From contig NZ_JAMYBK010000015.1 of the NCBI RefSeq assembly GCF_024127895.1, positions 60,039 through 124,038 of the forward strand: a stretch of DNA of 64,000 bases, read 5' to 3'. A program made the position numbers and the translations under genes. Below the pieces are notes generated by a model. That model searched no databases. It was not told the DNA's origin and was given only the letters and a program-made list of their open reading frames with translations. The stretch is from Pseudomonas guariconensis. GTDB taxonomy: Bacteria > Pseudomonadota > Gammaproteobacteria > Pseudomonadales > Pseudomonadaceae. Of the stretch, positions 34,308-43,493 are shown in pieces (within the stretch, counting starts at the first letter, position 1; each line of letters begins with the position of its first letter).

Positions 34308-37300
34308 TCAGCGCTGCGCGTACTGCAACACCACCTCCAGCGGATGCCGCATCTGCCGCTCGGTCATGCGCTTGACCTGGCTGCGGCACGAATAGCCGGT
34401 CGCCAGCGCCTCCCCTTCCTTGTCCAGCTTGGTCGCCCAGGACTGCTCGAAGATGGTCCGCGAGGTCTCCTGGTTGCGCGCCTCATGGCCATAGGTGCCC
34501 GACATGCCGCAGCAGCCAGTGGCCTCGGTGACCAGCTTCAGGCCCAGACGGGCGAACACCTGCTCCCACTGCCGGGTGCTGGCCGGCACGTTGGTCTTCT
34601 CGGTGCAGTGGGCCATCAGGCGGAAGCTGCCACTATTGCCCTCGGCCTGCTCGGGCAGCACGTCCATCAGCCACTCCTGGGGCAGCAGCACCTTCGGGCA
34701 GCCATCCAGCCCCTCCACCTTCTGGTACTCCTGGCGGTAGACCAGGGTCATGGCCGGGTCCAGCCCCACCAGCGGCACACCACAGTCGGCCAGGGCCTTG
34801 AGCTGGGTGGCGTTGCGGATCGCCGCCTTGGCGAAGGCACCGAGGAAGCCCTGCACGTGCAACGGCTTGCCATTGGCGCTGTAGGGCGCCAGGAACACAC
34901 GGTGGCCGAGGCGATGGGCCAGTTCGATGAATGCCGCCAGCAGCGGCGTCTCGAAGTAACGGGTGAAGGCGTCCTGGACCAGCACGATGCTGCGCTCGCG
35001 CTGGGCCGGGGTCAGTTCGCGCAGGGCTGGCACGCTGGCCACGGCGACACGGCAACGGGTCAGGGTCGACTGGAAGTTGAAGCGGCTGATCAACGGGCTG
35101 TCGACCATGCCGACCTTGTCCGCCAGCAGCCGGCTCACCCATTTCGACCCCATCACCGCGTTGTACAGCCCCGGCGCGTGGGCCAGGTAGGGAATGGTGA
35201 ATTCCAGCGAACCGATCAGGTAGTCACGCAGCGGGCGCTGGTAGCGGCCGTGGTACAGCTCGAGGAAACGCGAGCGGAAGTCCGGCACGTTGACCTTGAT
35301 CGGGCACTGCCCCGCGCAGGACTTGCACGCCAGGCAGCCGGCCATGGCGTCGTAGACCTCGTGGGAGAAGTCCTCCTGGCCCTGGCTGCGCGCCCGGTTG
35401 TTGCGCAGCCGCGCCGGCAGGCCCTTGAGCCAGGACACCTTGTTGCGCGCCGCCGCCAGCACGTCGATATCCGCCGCCCCCTGCAGGCGCAGCCATTCGC
35501 GGATCAGCGAGGCACGGCCCTTGGGCGAATGCTGGCGCTCGCGAGTGGCCTTCCACGACGGGCACATGGCATCGTTGGGGTCGTAGTTGTAGCAGGCGCC
35601 ATTGCCGTTGCAGTGCACGGCGCTGCCGAAGCTCTGCCAGACCCGCTCGTCGATGGTCCGGTCGAGGTCGCCGCGCAGGGTCACGCCATCGACCCTGGTC
35701 AGGCCTTCGGCGTTGTCCGGCGGCGTGCAGATCTTGCCCGGGTTGAGCTGGTTATGTGGGTCGAAGGCCCCCTTCAAGCGTTGCAGCGCGGGGTACAGTT
35801 CACCGAAGTACTCCGGCACGTATTCCGAGCGCAGGCCCTTGCCGTGCTCGCCCCAGAGCAGGCCGCCATAACGCTGGGTCAGCGCCGCCACGGCATCGGA
35901 AATCGGCTTGACCAGCGCGGCCTGGGCCGGGTCCTTCATGTCCAGGGCCGGGCGCACGTGCAACACGCCAGCATCGACATGGCCGAACATGCCGTAGGCC
36001 AGGCCGTGGCCGTCGAGCAAGGCACGGAAGTCGGCGATGTAGTCGGCCAACTGCTCCGGTGGTACCGCGGTGTCCTCGACGAACGGCTGCGGCCGGACCT
36101 CGCCCTCGACGTTGCCCAGCAAACCCACCGAACGTTTGCGCATGGCATAGACACGGGTCACCGCCTCGGCGCCCTCGGCCAGGGTATGGCCCAGGCGCTC
36201 GACACTGGTGTCGGCCTTGAGGTGGGCGATGAAGGCCTCGACCCGGGCGTTGACCTCGGCCGGCTCGTCACCGCAGAACTCCACCAGGTTGATGCCCAGG
36301 GTCGGACGCTCCGGGTCGGCCGGGAAGTATTCGGCGACGCTGTGCCAGACGATGTCCTGCATGGCCAGCATCAGCACCTTGGAATCGACGGTCTCGATCG
36401 ACAGCGGCTTGTGCGCCATCAACGCATTGGCGTCGCGCAGGGCATCCATGAAGCTGGTGTAGCGTACGTTCACCAGTACCGCGTATTTGGGGATCGGCAA
36501 CACGTTGAGCTTGGCCTCGACCACGTAGCCCAGCGAGCCCTCGGCGCCGCACAACACGCTGTTGAGGTTGAAGCGGCCCTGCTCGTCGCGCAGGTGGGCC
36601 AGATCGTAGCCAGTCAGGCAGCGGTTGAGCTTGGGGAAGGTACTTTCGATCAATTCGCCCTGGGTCTGCTGGATCTCTCGGGCCATGCGGTACACCTCGC
36701 CGACCCGGCCAGGCGCGGCACAGGCCTGCTCCAGCGCCTGGTCGTCGATCGGCAGGCTGTGCAGGCGTTCGCCGCCGAGCAGCACGCTGTGCAGCTCGAG
36801 CACGTGGTCGCGGGTCTTGCCATAGGTGCAACTGCCTTGGCCGCTGGCATCGGTGTTGATCATGCCGCCCACGGTGGCGCGGTTGGAGGTGGACAGTTCT
36901 GGGGCGAAGAACAGCCCATGGGGCTTGAGCGCAGCATTGAGCTGGTCCTTGACCACGCCGGCCTGGACCCGCACCCAACGCTCCTCGACGTTGATCTGGA
37001 GGATCTTGTTCATGTGCCGCGACAGGTCGACGACGATACCGTCGGTCAACGACTGGCCGTTGGTCCCCGTGCCGCCGCCGCGCGGGGTCAGCTTGACCTG
37101 GCGAAAGCGCGGCTCGGCCATCAGCGCCGCCACCCGCGCCACATCGTCGGCATCCTGCGGGAACACCGCCGCCTGGGGCAGGCGCTGGTAGATGGAGTTG
37201 TCGGTGGCGAGCACCGTGCGGGTGCCGTAGTCGGCACTGATCTGGCCACGGAAGCCGCTGGCACGCAGGGCGTCGAGAAATTCAGGGTAGTTGGCGCTAG

Positions 37301-37328
37301 GGGCGCTGGTCGGCAACTGGGCGATCAT
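34308..37328 (-). CDS. ydiJ: FAD/Fe-S D-2-hydroxyglutarate-type dehydrogenase YdiJ
   Basis: Large flavo-iron-sulfur oxidoreductase (1006 aa). The N-terminal FAD-binding PCMH domain includes LTPRGGGTGTNGQSLTDG, and an FAD-oxidase C-terminal domain covers about residues 270-530. An Fe-S ferredoxin-like domain has CLACKSCAGQCPIKV (and a further Cys cluster near SFGSAVHCNGNGACYNYDPNDAMCPS), and a C-terminal CCG-type domain has ATGCCGMSGTYGHE. E. coli YdiJ of this layout oxidises D-2-hydroxyglutarate. It is divergent from a LysR regulator, its probable controller. A D-lactate or glycolate oxidase role is the alternative. Confidence 0.9.
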   Translation of the reverse strand: MIAQLPTSAPSANYPEFLDALRASGFRGQISADYGTRTVLATDNSIYQRLPQAAVFPQDADDVARVAALMAEPRFRQVKLTPRGGGTGTNGQSLTDGIVVDLSRHMNKILQINVEERWVRVQAGVVKDQLNAALKPHGLFFAPELSTSNRATVGGMINTDASGQGSCTYGKTRDHVLELHSVLLGGERLHSLPIDDQALEQACAAPGRVGEVYRMAREIQQTQGELIESTFPKLNRCLTGYDLAHLRDEQGRFNLNSVLCGAEGSLGYVVEAKLNVLPIPKYAVLVNVRYTSFMDALRDANALMAHKPLSIETVDSKVLMLAMQDIVWHSVAEYFPADPERPTLGINLVEFCGDEPAEVNARVEAFIAHLKADTSVERLGHTLAEGAEAVTRVYAMRKRSVGLLGNVEGEVRPQPFVEDTAVPPEQLADYIADFRALLDGHGLAYGMFGHVDAGVLHVRPALDMKDPAQAALVKPISDAVAALTQRYGGLLWGEHGKGLRSEYVPEYFGELYPALQRLKGAFDPHNQLNPGKICTPPDNAEGLTRVDGVTLRGDLDRTIDERVWQSFGSAVHCNGNGACYNYDPNDAMCPSWKATRERQHSPKGRASLIREWLRLQGAADIDVLAAARNKVSWLKGLPARLRNNRARSQGQEDFSHEVYDAMAGCLACKSCAGQCPIKVNVPDFRSRFLELYHGRYQRPLRDYLIGSLEFTIPYLAHAPGLYNAVMGSKWVSRLLADKVGMVDSPLISRFNFQSTLTRCRVAVASVPALRELTPAQRERSIVLVQDAFTRYFETPLLAAFIELAHRLGHRVFLAPYSANGKPLHVQGFLGAFAKAAIRNATQLKALADCGVPLVGLDPAMTLVYRQEYQKVEGLDGCPKVLLPQEWLMDVLPEQAEGNSGSFRLMAHCTEKTNVPASTRQWEQVFARLGLKLVTEATGCCGMSGTYGHEARNQETSRTIFEQSWATKLDKEGEALATGYSCRSQVKRMTERQMRHPLEVVLQYAQR

Positions 37329-37400
37329 CGATGGATGGCCTCTTGATATTGGCTAGGTCACGGGCATTCGGGTGCAGCTGCAGGGCGTTCCCCTGCAGTT

Positions 37401-37424
37401 CCGGTATGTATGTTTCAAGACCGG
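37401..37424. promoter_or_regulatory. Candidate LysR operator between ydiJ and the regulator gene
   Basis: Interrupted palindrome CCGGT-N14-ACCGG, placed between the divergent start codons (73 bp from ydiJ, 80 bp from the regulator). LysR proteins bind interrupted palindromes of this scale in divergent promoters. The core does not contain a clear T-N11-A, so it is a candidate. Confidence 0.5.
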
Positions 37425-37503
37425 ATGACGGATGTGCCAATGTTCCTGTACTTTCCAGCCAGGGGCAAACGGATATTCCTGCCGCTATCGATGAGCTTTA
37501 TGA

Positions 37504-38388
37504 ATGAATTACCGCCACCTGACACCCTCGATGTCGCTGTTGTTGGCCTTCGAGGCCGCCGCCCGGCACGAAAGCTATACCCGCGCCGCCGCCGAGCTGT
37601 CGCTGACCCAGAGCGCGGTCAGCCGGCAGGTGCAGGCCCTGGAGCAGCAGCTTGGGCTGACGCTGTTTCGCCGCGAGGGGCGCCAGGTCCAACTGACCGA
37701 TGTCGGCCGCCTGTACCAGCGCGAACTGAGCGAAGCCCTGGGCCGCATCCGCAGCGCCACCTTGCAGGCGCTGGCCTATCAGTCCGGCGTCGGCACCCTG
37801 CGCCTGGCCACCCTGCCCACGTTCGGCTCGAAATGGCTGCTGCCGCGCCTGCATGCGTTCTACAGCGCCCACCCAGGGATGCTGGTACACATTCATTCGC
37901 GGATCGAAGCCATCAACTTCGACACCAGCGAGATCGACGCCGCCATCGGCGTGGCGACCCATGACCTGCCGGGGTTGATCTGCCATCGGCTGCATGCCGA
38001 GGAGCTGGTGGTGATCCTGCCACCGGAGGCTGCGGGCGACCCGCAAGGCTGGAGCCCGGCGCGCATCAGCGAGCAGGTGCTGCTGAATGTCGCCAACAAC
38101 CCCCATGCCTGGGGCGAATGGTTCTCCCACCACGCCCTGGCGCACCGAGCCATGCGCCTGGGGCCGAGCTTCGAGCTGACCTCGCACCTGATCCAGGCGG
38201 TACGGGCCGGGATCGGCATCGGCCTGGTGCCGCGAATCTTGGTGGAGGAAGAGCTGGCCAGCGGGGAGCTGTTCAGCGCCGGGTTGCCGTTCGCCAGCCA
38301 GCGCAGCTATTACCTGATCTACCCACCGCGCAACGAGGCATTGCCATCGTTGCGGGCGTTTCGCAGCTGGTTGCTGGAGCAGATCTGA
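37504..38388 (+). CDS. LysR-family regulator, GcvA-like
   Basis: LysR-type transcription regulator (294 aa) with an N-terminal winged helix (TPSMSLLLAFEAAARHESYTRAAAELSLTQSAVSRQVQALEQQLG) and a periplasmic-binding-type effector domain. The start MNYRHLTPSMSLLLAFEA and the later RLATLPTFGSKWLLPRL segment are typical of the GcvA-like branch. It is divergent from ydiJ and likely regulates it. The effector is unknown; D-2-hydroxyglutarate or a related hydroxy acid is a reasonable guess. Confidence 0.88.
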   Translation: MNYRHLTPSMSLLLAFEAAARHESYTRAAAELSLTQSAVSRQVQALEQQLGLTLFRREGRQVQLTDVGRLYQRELSEALGRIRSATLQALAYQSGVGTLRLATLPTFGSKWLLPRLHAFYSAHPGMLVHIHSRIEAINFDTSEIDAAIGVATHDLPGLICHRLHAEELVVILPPEAAGDPQGWSPARISEQVLLNVANNPHAWGEWFSHHALAHRAMRLGPSFELTSHLIQAVRAGIGIGLVPRILVEEELASGELFSAGLPFASQRSYYLIYPPRNEALPSLRAFRSWLLEQI

Positions 38389-38480
38389 GCCTATTGGGTG
38401 GGCACTATTTTCACCGCCCTTTGGGGCGCGAAGCGGCCCCGAAATTACACTGCCCGACATTAGCCGACCCTGACAGCAAA

Positions 38481-38512
38481 AAACCCGATGCCAGTCACCT
38501 GGCATCGGGTTT
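38481..38512 (-). terminator. Intrinsic terminator of the aroP-like gene
   Basis: Stem AAACCCGATGCCAG / CTGGCATCGGGTTT with a 4-nt loop. On the minus strand it is followed by six T, 22 bp after the permease stop. Confidence 0.93.
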
Positions 38513-38533
38513 CCCAAGCCTGCGCCTGAGCGC

Positions 38534-39952
38534 TTACTTGGCCACGCTACCCACCGCAGCGTGGCGCTGCTGGCCACGCTTGCTCTTGAGCAGGTAGCAC
38601 ACGTACATCACCACCAGCCACACCGGAATCGCATACACCGAGATCTGGATCCCCGGAATCTGCAGCATGATGCCCAGGATCAGCACCACGAAGGCCAGGC
38701 ACAGGTAGTTGCCATAGGGGTACCACAGCGCCTTGAACAGCGGCTTCTGGCCGGTACGGTCCAGGTGCTGGCGGAACTTCAGGTGCGAGTAGCTGATCAT
38801 CGCCCAGTTGATCACCAGTGCCGCGACCACCAGCGACATCAGCAGCTCCAGGGCGTGCTGCGGGATCAGGTAGTTGAGCAGCACCGCCACCAGGGTGACG
38901 CCCGCCGACGCCAGGATCGAGCGTACCGGTACGCCACGCTTGTCGATCTTCGCCAGGCCCGCCGGAGCATCGCCCTGCTCGGCCATGCCGTAGAGCATGC
39001 GCGCATTGCAGTAGGTGCCGCTGTTGTACACCGACAGTGCCGCGGTCAGGACCACGAAGTTCAGCAGGTGGGCGGCCACGTCGCTACCCAGCAGGGAGAA
39101 GACCTGGACGAATGGGCTGCTGCCGTAGCTGCCGCCAGAGGCATCGATGCTGGCCACCAGGCTGTCCCACGGGGTCAGCGAGAGCAGCACCACCAGGGCG
39201 CCGATGTAGAAGATCAGGATACGGTAGATGACCTGGTTGATCGCCTTGGGGATCACGGTACGGGGCTTGTCGGCCTCGGCTGCGGTGAAGCCGAGCATTT
39301 CCAGGCCGCCGAAGGAGAACATGATGATCGCCAGGGCCATGACCAGCCCGCTCACGCCATGGGGGAAGAAGCCGCCATGGGCCCAGAGGTTGGTGACCGA
39401 GGCTTCAGGGCCGCCGCTGCCACTGGTCAGCAGGTAGGCACCCAGGCCGATCATGCCGACGATGGCCAGGACCTTGATGATCGCGAACCAGAACTCGGCC
39501 TCGCCGAACACCTTGACGTTCATCAGGTTGATGGCGTTGATCAGCAGGAAGAAGGCAGCCGCCGTGACCCAGGTGGGGATCTCCGGCCACCAGTAGTGGA
39601 CGTACTTGCCGACCGCCGACAGCTCCGACATGCCGACCAGGATGTACAGCACCCAGCAGTTCCAGCCGGACAGGAAGCCGGCGAAGCCACCCCAGTACTT
39701 GTGGGCGAAGTGGCTGAAGGAGCCGGCCACCGGTTCCTCGACGATCATCTCGCCCAGTTGGCGCATGATCATGAAGGCGATGAAGCCGCAGATGGCATAG
39801 CCGAGGATCATCGACGGACCGGCGGACTTCATCACGCCGGCCGAGCCCAGGAACAATCCGGTACCGATCGCGCCTCCCAGGGCGATCAGCTGGATATGGC
39901 GGTTTTTCAGGCCCCGCTTGAGCTCGCCTGACTGCATGTTGTGTCCACTCAT
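38534..39952 (-). CDS. aroP: Aromatic amino acid permease, AroP-like
   Basis: Amino acid-polyamine-organocation family permease (472 aa, about 12 membrane spans). The start MSGHNMQSGELKRGLKNRHIQLIALGGAIG is typical of the AAT group, and the segment GTGLFLGSAGVMKSAGPS binds the substrate backbone. The ATG at 39952 has AGGTGA upstream; a start at 40027 would add a non-conserved stretch. Among AAT permeases it resembles AroP (phenylalanine, tyrosine, tryptophan), but the substrate range cannot be fixed from sequence alone. Confidence 0.82.
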   Translation of the reverse strand: MSGHNMQSGELKRGLKNRHIQLIALGGAIGTGLFLGSAGVMKSAGPSMILGYAICGFIAFMIMRQLGEMIVEEPVAGSFSHFAHKYWGGFAGFLSGWNCWVLYILVGMSELSAVGKYVHYWWPEIPTWVTAAAFFLLINAINLMNVKVFGEAEFWFAIIKVLAIVGMIGLGAYLLTSGSGGPEASVTNLWAHGGFFPHGVSGLVMALAIIMFSFGGLEMLGFTAAEADKPRTVIPKAINQVIYRILIFYIGALVVLLSLTPWDSLVASIDASGGSYGSSPFVQVFSLLGSDVAAHLLNFVVLTAALSVYNSGTYCNARMLYGMAEQGDAPAGLAKIDKRGVPVRSILASAGVTLVAVLLNYLIPQHALELLMSLVVAALVINWAMISYSHLKFRQHLDRTGQKPLFKALWYPYGNYLCLAFVVLILGIMLQIPGIQISVYAIPVWLVVMYVCYLLKSKRGQQRHAAVGSVAK

Positions 39953-40627
39953 GAACGAAGTCACCTGCTTGTTTTTATCTGTGACGGAATCGGACCCACC
40001 GCGCTCGTGGCGCAGCGGAATGGGCAAGGTGGTTACCTTGGGTTTCTCGGGACTCGGGCAAGAGCCCTGGGCGGATCAACCGGGAGTCGGCGAGAGTGCG
40101 TGGTACGCATAGGGGTCACAGGTAAAACGCGGCGCATTGTATACCCCTGCGCACGCGCAGGCGTCAACGCGTTGCGTCGTTTCCTGATGAAAAAACGCAC
40201 CGGTCCTGGGGGGAAAGCCTGGAAAGGCGGAGTGATCGGCGTACATGGCGCCTCCATTTGTTGTTTTCGATGCCCGGCTCTGCGGCCCGGGCCTTGCACA
40301 CGGCAATGGCGCTATATCAACGCGGGGCGAGGGTTTGGACAAGGGGGCGGGAGGGGCGGGAAAAGCGCTGGGACGGCGGATGCGGCAAGTTCTGTTTACA
40401 GGCGGGGGAAAGAGTAGGGAATTCACCCTGATTCGTAAAAAAATCCTTACAAGGCGGTGTGAAAAGTTTCCGCTGCTTGAAGAAATATCTGTGGGATCAG
40501 GTAGTTAGGGACTGCCCATTTGCGCCCCTATCGCGACACAAGGCCGCTCCCACAGGCACAGCGCTGTGCCTGTGGGAGCGGCCTTGTGTCGTAATAGGGG
40601 CGCGAAACGGCCCCAGGCAATCGCTGC
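39953..40627. other. Intergenic region between aroP and rluB
   Basis: 675 bp without a supported gene. It contains the aroP promoter region (39953-40200), a GC-rich stretch (about 40290-40400) and a long palindromic REP pair (40523-40602). Possible short frames on both strands show no family features and no good ribosome binding site. Confidence 0.6.
40523..40602. repeat. 80-bp almost perfect palindrome (REP pair) after rluB
   Basis: Two REP arms meet at a GCGC centre (40561-40564) with no spacer, giving a 40-bp stem with only one mismatch. The arms carry GACACAAGGCCGCTCCCAC, close to the copies at 25389-25474. As DNA it can form a cruciform; as RNA it would be a very stable hairpin at the end of the rluB mRNA. 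Confidence 0.9.
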
Positions 40628-41692
40628 TCAGCCGCGCGGCTTGCCGCGACCACGCCCCACGGGCTTGTCGCCGTCGGGCCGGGCCGGGCGCTTGCGCATC
40701 TCGCTCGGACGCTCCGCCACGGTGCTACCGCGACCACCCTTGCGCGGTGCGGCCTCTTCGCGAGCAGGGCGCGCCGGACGCTCGGCCTGGCCCTCATGGG
40801 CCGGACGCAAGGTACGCACACGCTCGCCACGCCCCAGCGGGCGGGTGGACTTGCGCTGCATGCGCTCGAGCTTGTCCTTGGCCTTGAGGTTCAATGCCGG
40901 CAGCGCCACCGGCTGCAGCCCGACCTCGGCGGCGAGGATGTCGATCTCGCCCTGGGTCATCTCGCGCCAGCGCCCCATGGGCAGGTCGGCATTGAGGAAC
41001 ACCGGACCGAAGCGTACCCGCTTGAGGCGGCTGACCACCACGCCCTGGGATTCCCACAGGCGGCGTACCTCACGGTTGCGGCCTTCCATCACCACGCAGT
41101 GGTACCAGTGGTTGAAGCCTTCACCGCCCGGAGCCTTCTGGATATCGGTGAACTTGGCCGGGCCGTCCTCGAGCATCACGCCGGCCTTGAGTCGCTCGAT
41201 CATGTCGTCGTCGACCTCGCCGCGCACCCGTACCGCGTACTCGCGGTCCATCTCGTAGGACGGGTGCATCAGGCGGTTGGCCAGCTCGCCATCGGTCGTG
41301 AACAGCAACAGGCCGGTGGTGTTGATGTCCAGGCGGCCGATGTTGATCCAGCGGCCTTCCTTCGGCCGCGGCAGGCGGTCGAACACGGTCGGGCGGCCCT
41401 CGGGGTCGTCACGGGTGCAGATCTCGCCATCGGGCTTGTTGTACATGATCACCCGGCGGGTCGCCTCGGCGGCTTCCACGCGCTTGATCAGCTTGCCATC
41501 GACGGCGATGGCGTCGTGCAGGTCGACGCGCTGGCCGAGGGTGGCTTCGACGCCATTGACCTTGATCCGGCCCTGGCTGATCCAGGCCTCGACATCACGG
41601 CGCGAGCCGACGCCAATGCGCGCCAGCACCTTCTGCAGCTTTTCGCCGGACGGCGGGGTAGGTTGGGTTTCCTGCAGGTCTTTGTCACTCAT
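40628..41692 (-). CDS. rluB: 23S rRNA pseudouridine synthase RluB
   Basis: RsuA-family enzyme (354 aa) that makes a pseudouridine in 23S rRNA helix 93. An S4 RNA-binding domain lies at about residues 16-75 (EKLQKVLARIGVGSRRDVEAWI), the catalytic Asp is in GRLDINTTGLLLFTTDGEL, and EGRNREVRRLWESQG is a family motif. The last 80 or so residues are a basic, Arg/Pro/Gly-rich, low-complexity tail (KSTRPLGRGERVRTLRPA onward), probably RNA-binding. ATG 41692 has GGTGCCCAG upstream; an earlier frame start at 41785 is not conserved. rluB-scpB-scpA order is typical. Confidence 0.94.
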   Translation of the reverse strand: MSDKDLQETQPTPPSGEKLQKVLARIGVGSRRDVEAWISQGRIKVNGVEATLGQRVDLHDAIAVDGKLIKRVEAAEATRRVIMYNKPDGEICTRDDPEGRPTVFDRLPRPKEGRWINIGRLDINTTGLLLFTTDGELANRLMHPSYEMDREYAVRVRGEVDDDMIERLKAGVMLEDGPAKFTDIQKAPGGEGFNHWYHCVVMEGRNREVRRLWESQGVVVSRLKRVRFGPVFLNADLPMGRWREMTQGEIDILAAEVGLQPVALPALNLKAKDKLERMQRKSTRPLGRGERVRTLRPAHEGQAERPARPAREEAAPRKGGRGSTVAERPSEMRKRPARPDGDKPVGRGRGKPRG

Positions 41693-41879
41693 CTGGGCAC
41701 CTCCCGGTGTATGTAGTGAAATCGGTCTTGGCGACGGATGCGCCAAAGGGGCGCGCATCATACGCGGTTCGACGGGCGAACGCACTGGAGACTAGCGGGT
41801 TTTCTTGCGCGCGCCCCGGTTTTCCGCCCGAAGGTTTTCGGCAGGTCATGCCGGGCCGCCGCGAATGGGCCGGCACCGC

Positions 41880-42644
41880 CTACGACTTAGGTTCGTCCTC
41901 GACCTCGGCCTGCGGGGCCTCATCGCGCAAATCGTCGAAATCGGTCTTGAGCCCCTCTTCCATGGCATCGAGCTCCACCAGCAGGGTGCGGAAACTGGTT
42001 TCCTCGGCAGGCGGCGCAGCCTCGCCCTCCTCGCCCAGGCTGGCATCGGCCAGGGCCTGCAGGTGCGCAGGCACCGCGGCCTCGTCGGGGTCGAGCAACG
42101 GCCCCGGCTCCAGTTCGCGCAGCTCGGCCAAAGGCGGCAGCTCGTCGAGGCTCTTGAGATTGAAATGGTCGAGGAACGCCTTGGTGGTAGCGAACATGGC
42201 CGGCCTGCCAGGTACCTCGCGGTAACCGACGATACGGATCCACTCGCGCTCCATCAGGGTCTTGATGATGTTGCTGTTGACCGCTACGCCACGCACGTCC
42301 TCGATCTCGCCGCGGGTGATGGGCTGGCGGTAGGCGATCAACGCCATGGTCTCCAGCAGGGCACGGGAATAGCGCTGCGGACGCTCCTCCCACAGCCGCC
42401 CGACCCAGGGTGCGAAGTCCTCGCGGATCTGCAGACGGTAGCCGGTCGCCACCTCCTTGAGCTCGAAGGCACGGCCGCTGCAGGACTTGCCCAGGACCTC
42501 CAGGGCCTTCCGGAAGACAGCAGGCGCCGGGCGCTCGGCTTCCTCGAACAGCTCGTACAAGCGCTCCAGGGATTGCGGCTTGCCGGATGCCAGGAGGAAG
42601 GCCTCGATCAGCGACGCCAGGTCGCGGGGTTCGTTCAGGTTCAT
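41880..42644 (-). CDS. scpB: Condensin kleisin-associated protein ScpB
   Basis: Winged-helix partner (254 aa) of the SMC-ScpA-ScpB condensin that organises and separates the chromosome. Visible are LASLIEAFLLASGKPQSLERL and RALLETMALIAYRQPITRGEIEDVRG, typical of the tandem winged helices. The acidic C-terminal extension (from about residue 180) is longer than in Bacillus ScpB, as is common in Pseudomonas. It follows scpA after 21 bp. Confidence 0.95.
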   Translation of the reverse strand: MNLNEPRDLASLIEAFLLASGKPQSLERLYELFEEAERPAPAVFRKALEVLGKSCSGRAFELKEVATGYRLQIREDFAPWVGRLWEERPQRYSRALLETMALIAYRQPITRGEIEDVRGVAVNSNIIKTLMEREWIRIVGYREVPGRPAMFATTKAFLDHFNLKSLDELPPLAELRELEPGPLLDPDEAAVPAHLQALADASLGEEGEAAPPAEETSFRTLLVELDAMEEGLKTDFDDLRDEAPQAEVEDEPKS

Positions 42645-42665
42645 CGTATGGGGGCTGGCTCGTTG

Positions 42666-43493
42666 TCACTCGGCCCGGGCACGGACATGGATCGGGGCGA
42701 AGGGCTCATTCTGCACCAGTTCGACGAGCGATTCCTTCACCAATTCGAGAATCGCCATGAAGGTGACCACCACGCCGAGCTTGCCCTCCTCTGCCGTGAA
42801 CAACTCGACGAAGGGCACGAAGCCGCCCCCCTTCAGGCGCTCGAGCACTTCGCTCATGCGCTCGCGGGTAGACAGCGCCTCGCGGGTGACCTGGTGGCTT
42901 TCGAACAGGTCGTTGCGGCGCATCACCTCGGCCATGGACACCAGCAACTCTTCCAGGCTGACCTCGGGCAACAGCTTGCGCACCTTGGCCTGGGGCGCGT
43001 CGAGGCGCGGCACGACGATCTCGCGGCCGACCCGGGGCAACTCGTCGATGCCCTCGGCGGCGGCCTTGAAGCGTTCGTACTCCTGCAGGCGGCGGATCAG
43101 CTCGGCGCGCGGGTCGCCCTCCTCTTCCTCCACTTCGCTGGAGCGCGGCAACAGCATGCGCGACTTGATCTCCGCGAGCATGGCGGCCATCACCAGGTAC
43201 TCGGCGGCCAGCTCCAGGCGTACGGACTTCATCAGTTCGACATAGGCCATGTACTGGCGGGTGATCTCCGCCACCGGGATGTCGAGGATGTCGATGTTCT
43301 GCTTGCGGATCAGGTACAGCAGCAGGTCCAGCGGGCCCTCGAAGGCCTCCAGGAAGACTTCCAGCGCATCCGGTGGAATGTACAGGTCCACCGGCAGCTC
43401 GGTCACCGCCTCGCCGTAGACCAGCGCCAACTGCAGTTGCTGGGGAGCCTCGGCGTCGCTGGGCGGCGCCTCGGGCGCATCCACCTGGCTCAC
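42666..43493 (-). CDS. scpA: Condensin kleisin ScpA
   Basis: Kleisin subunit (275 aa) linking SMC heads with ScpB. After an acidic start (MSQVDAPEAPPSDAEAPQQ), the core begins with FEGPLDLLLYLIRKQNIDILDIPVAEITRQY, the ScpA signature, and the C-terminal winged helix includes VVVTFMAILELVKESLVEL. I place the start at GTG 43493, because upstream residues belong to the overlapping yciO frame. This GTG shares 4 bp with the yciO stop (GTGA), so the genes are translationally coupled. Confidence 0.93.
   Translation of the reverse strand: MSQVDAPEAPPSDAEAPQQLQLALVYGEAVTELPVDLYIPPDALEVFLEAFEGPLDLLLYLIRKQNIDILDIPVAEITRQYMAYVELMKSVRLELAAEYLVMAAMLAEIKSRMLLPRSSEVEEEEGDPRAELIRRLQEYERFKAAAEGIDELPRVGREIVVPRLDAPQAKVRKLLPEVSLEELLVSMAEVMRRNDLFESHQVTREALSTRERMSEVLERLKGGGFVPFVELFTAEEGKLGVVVTFMAILELVKESLVELVQNEPFAPIHVRARAE

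Noticed and set aside
34230..37346. 1038-codon open frame antisense to ydiJ
   Set aside because: Same kind of shadow; the minus-strand gene has all FAD and Fe-S motifs, the plus frame has none.
40245..40508. 87-codon frame between aroP and rluB
   Set aside because: Glycine-rich, no domain, no ribosome binding site, and close to a REP palindrome.
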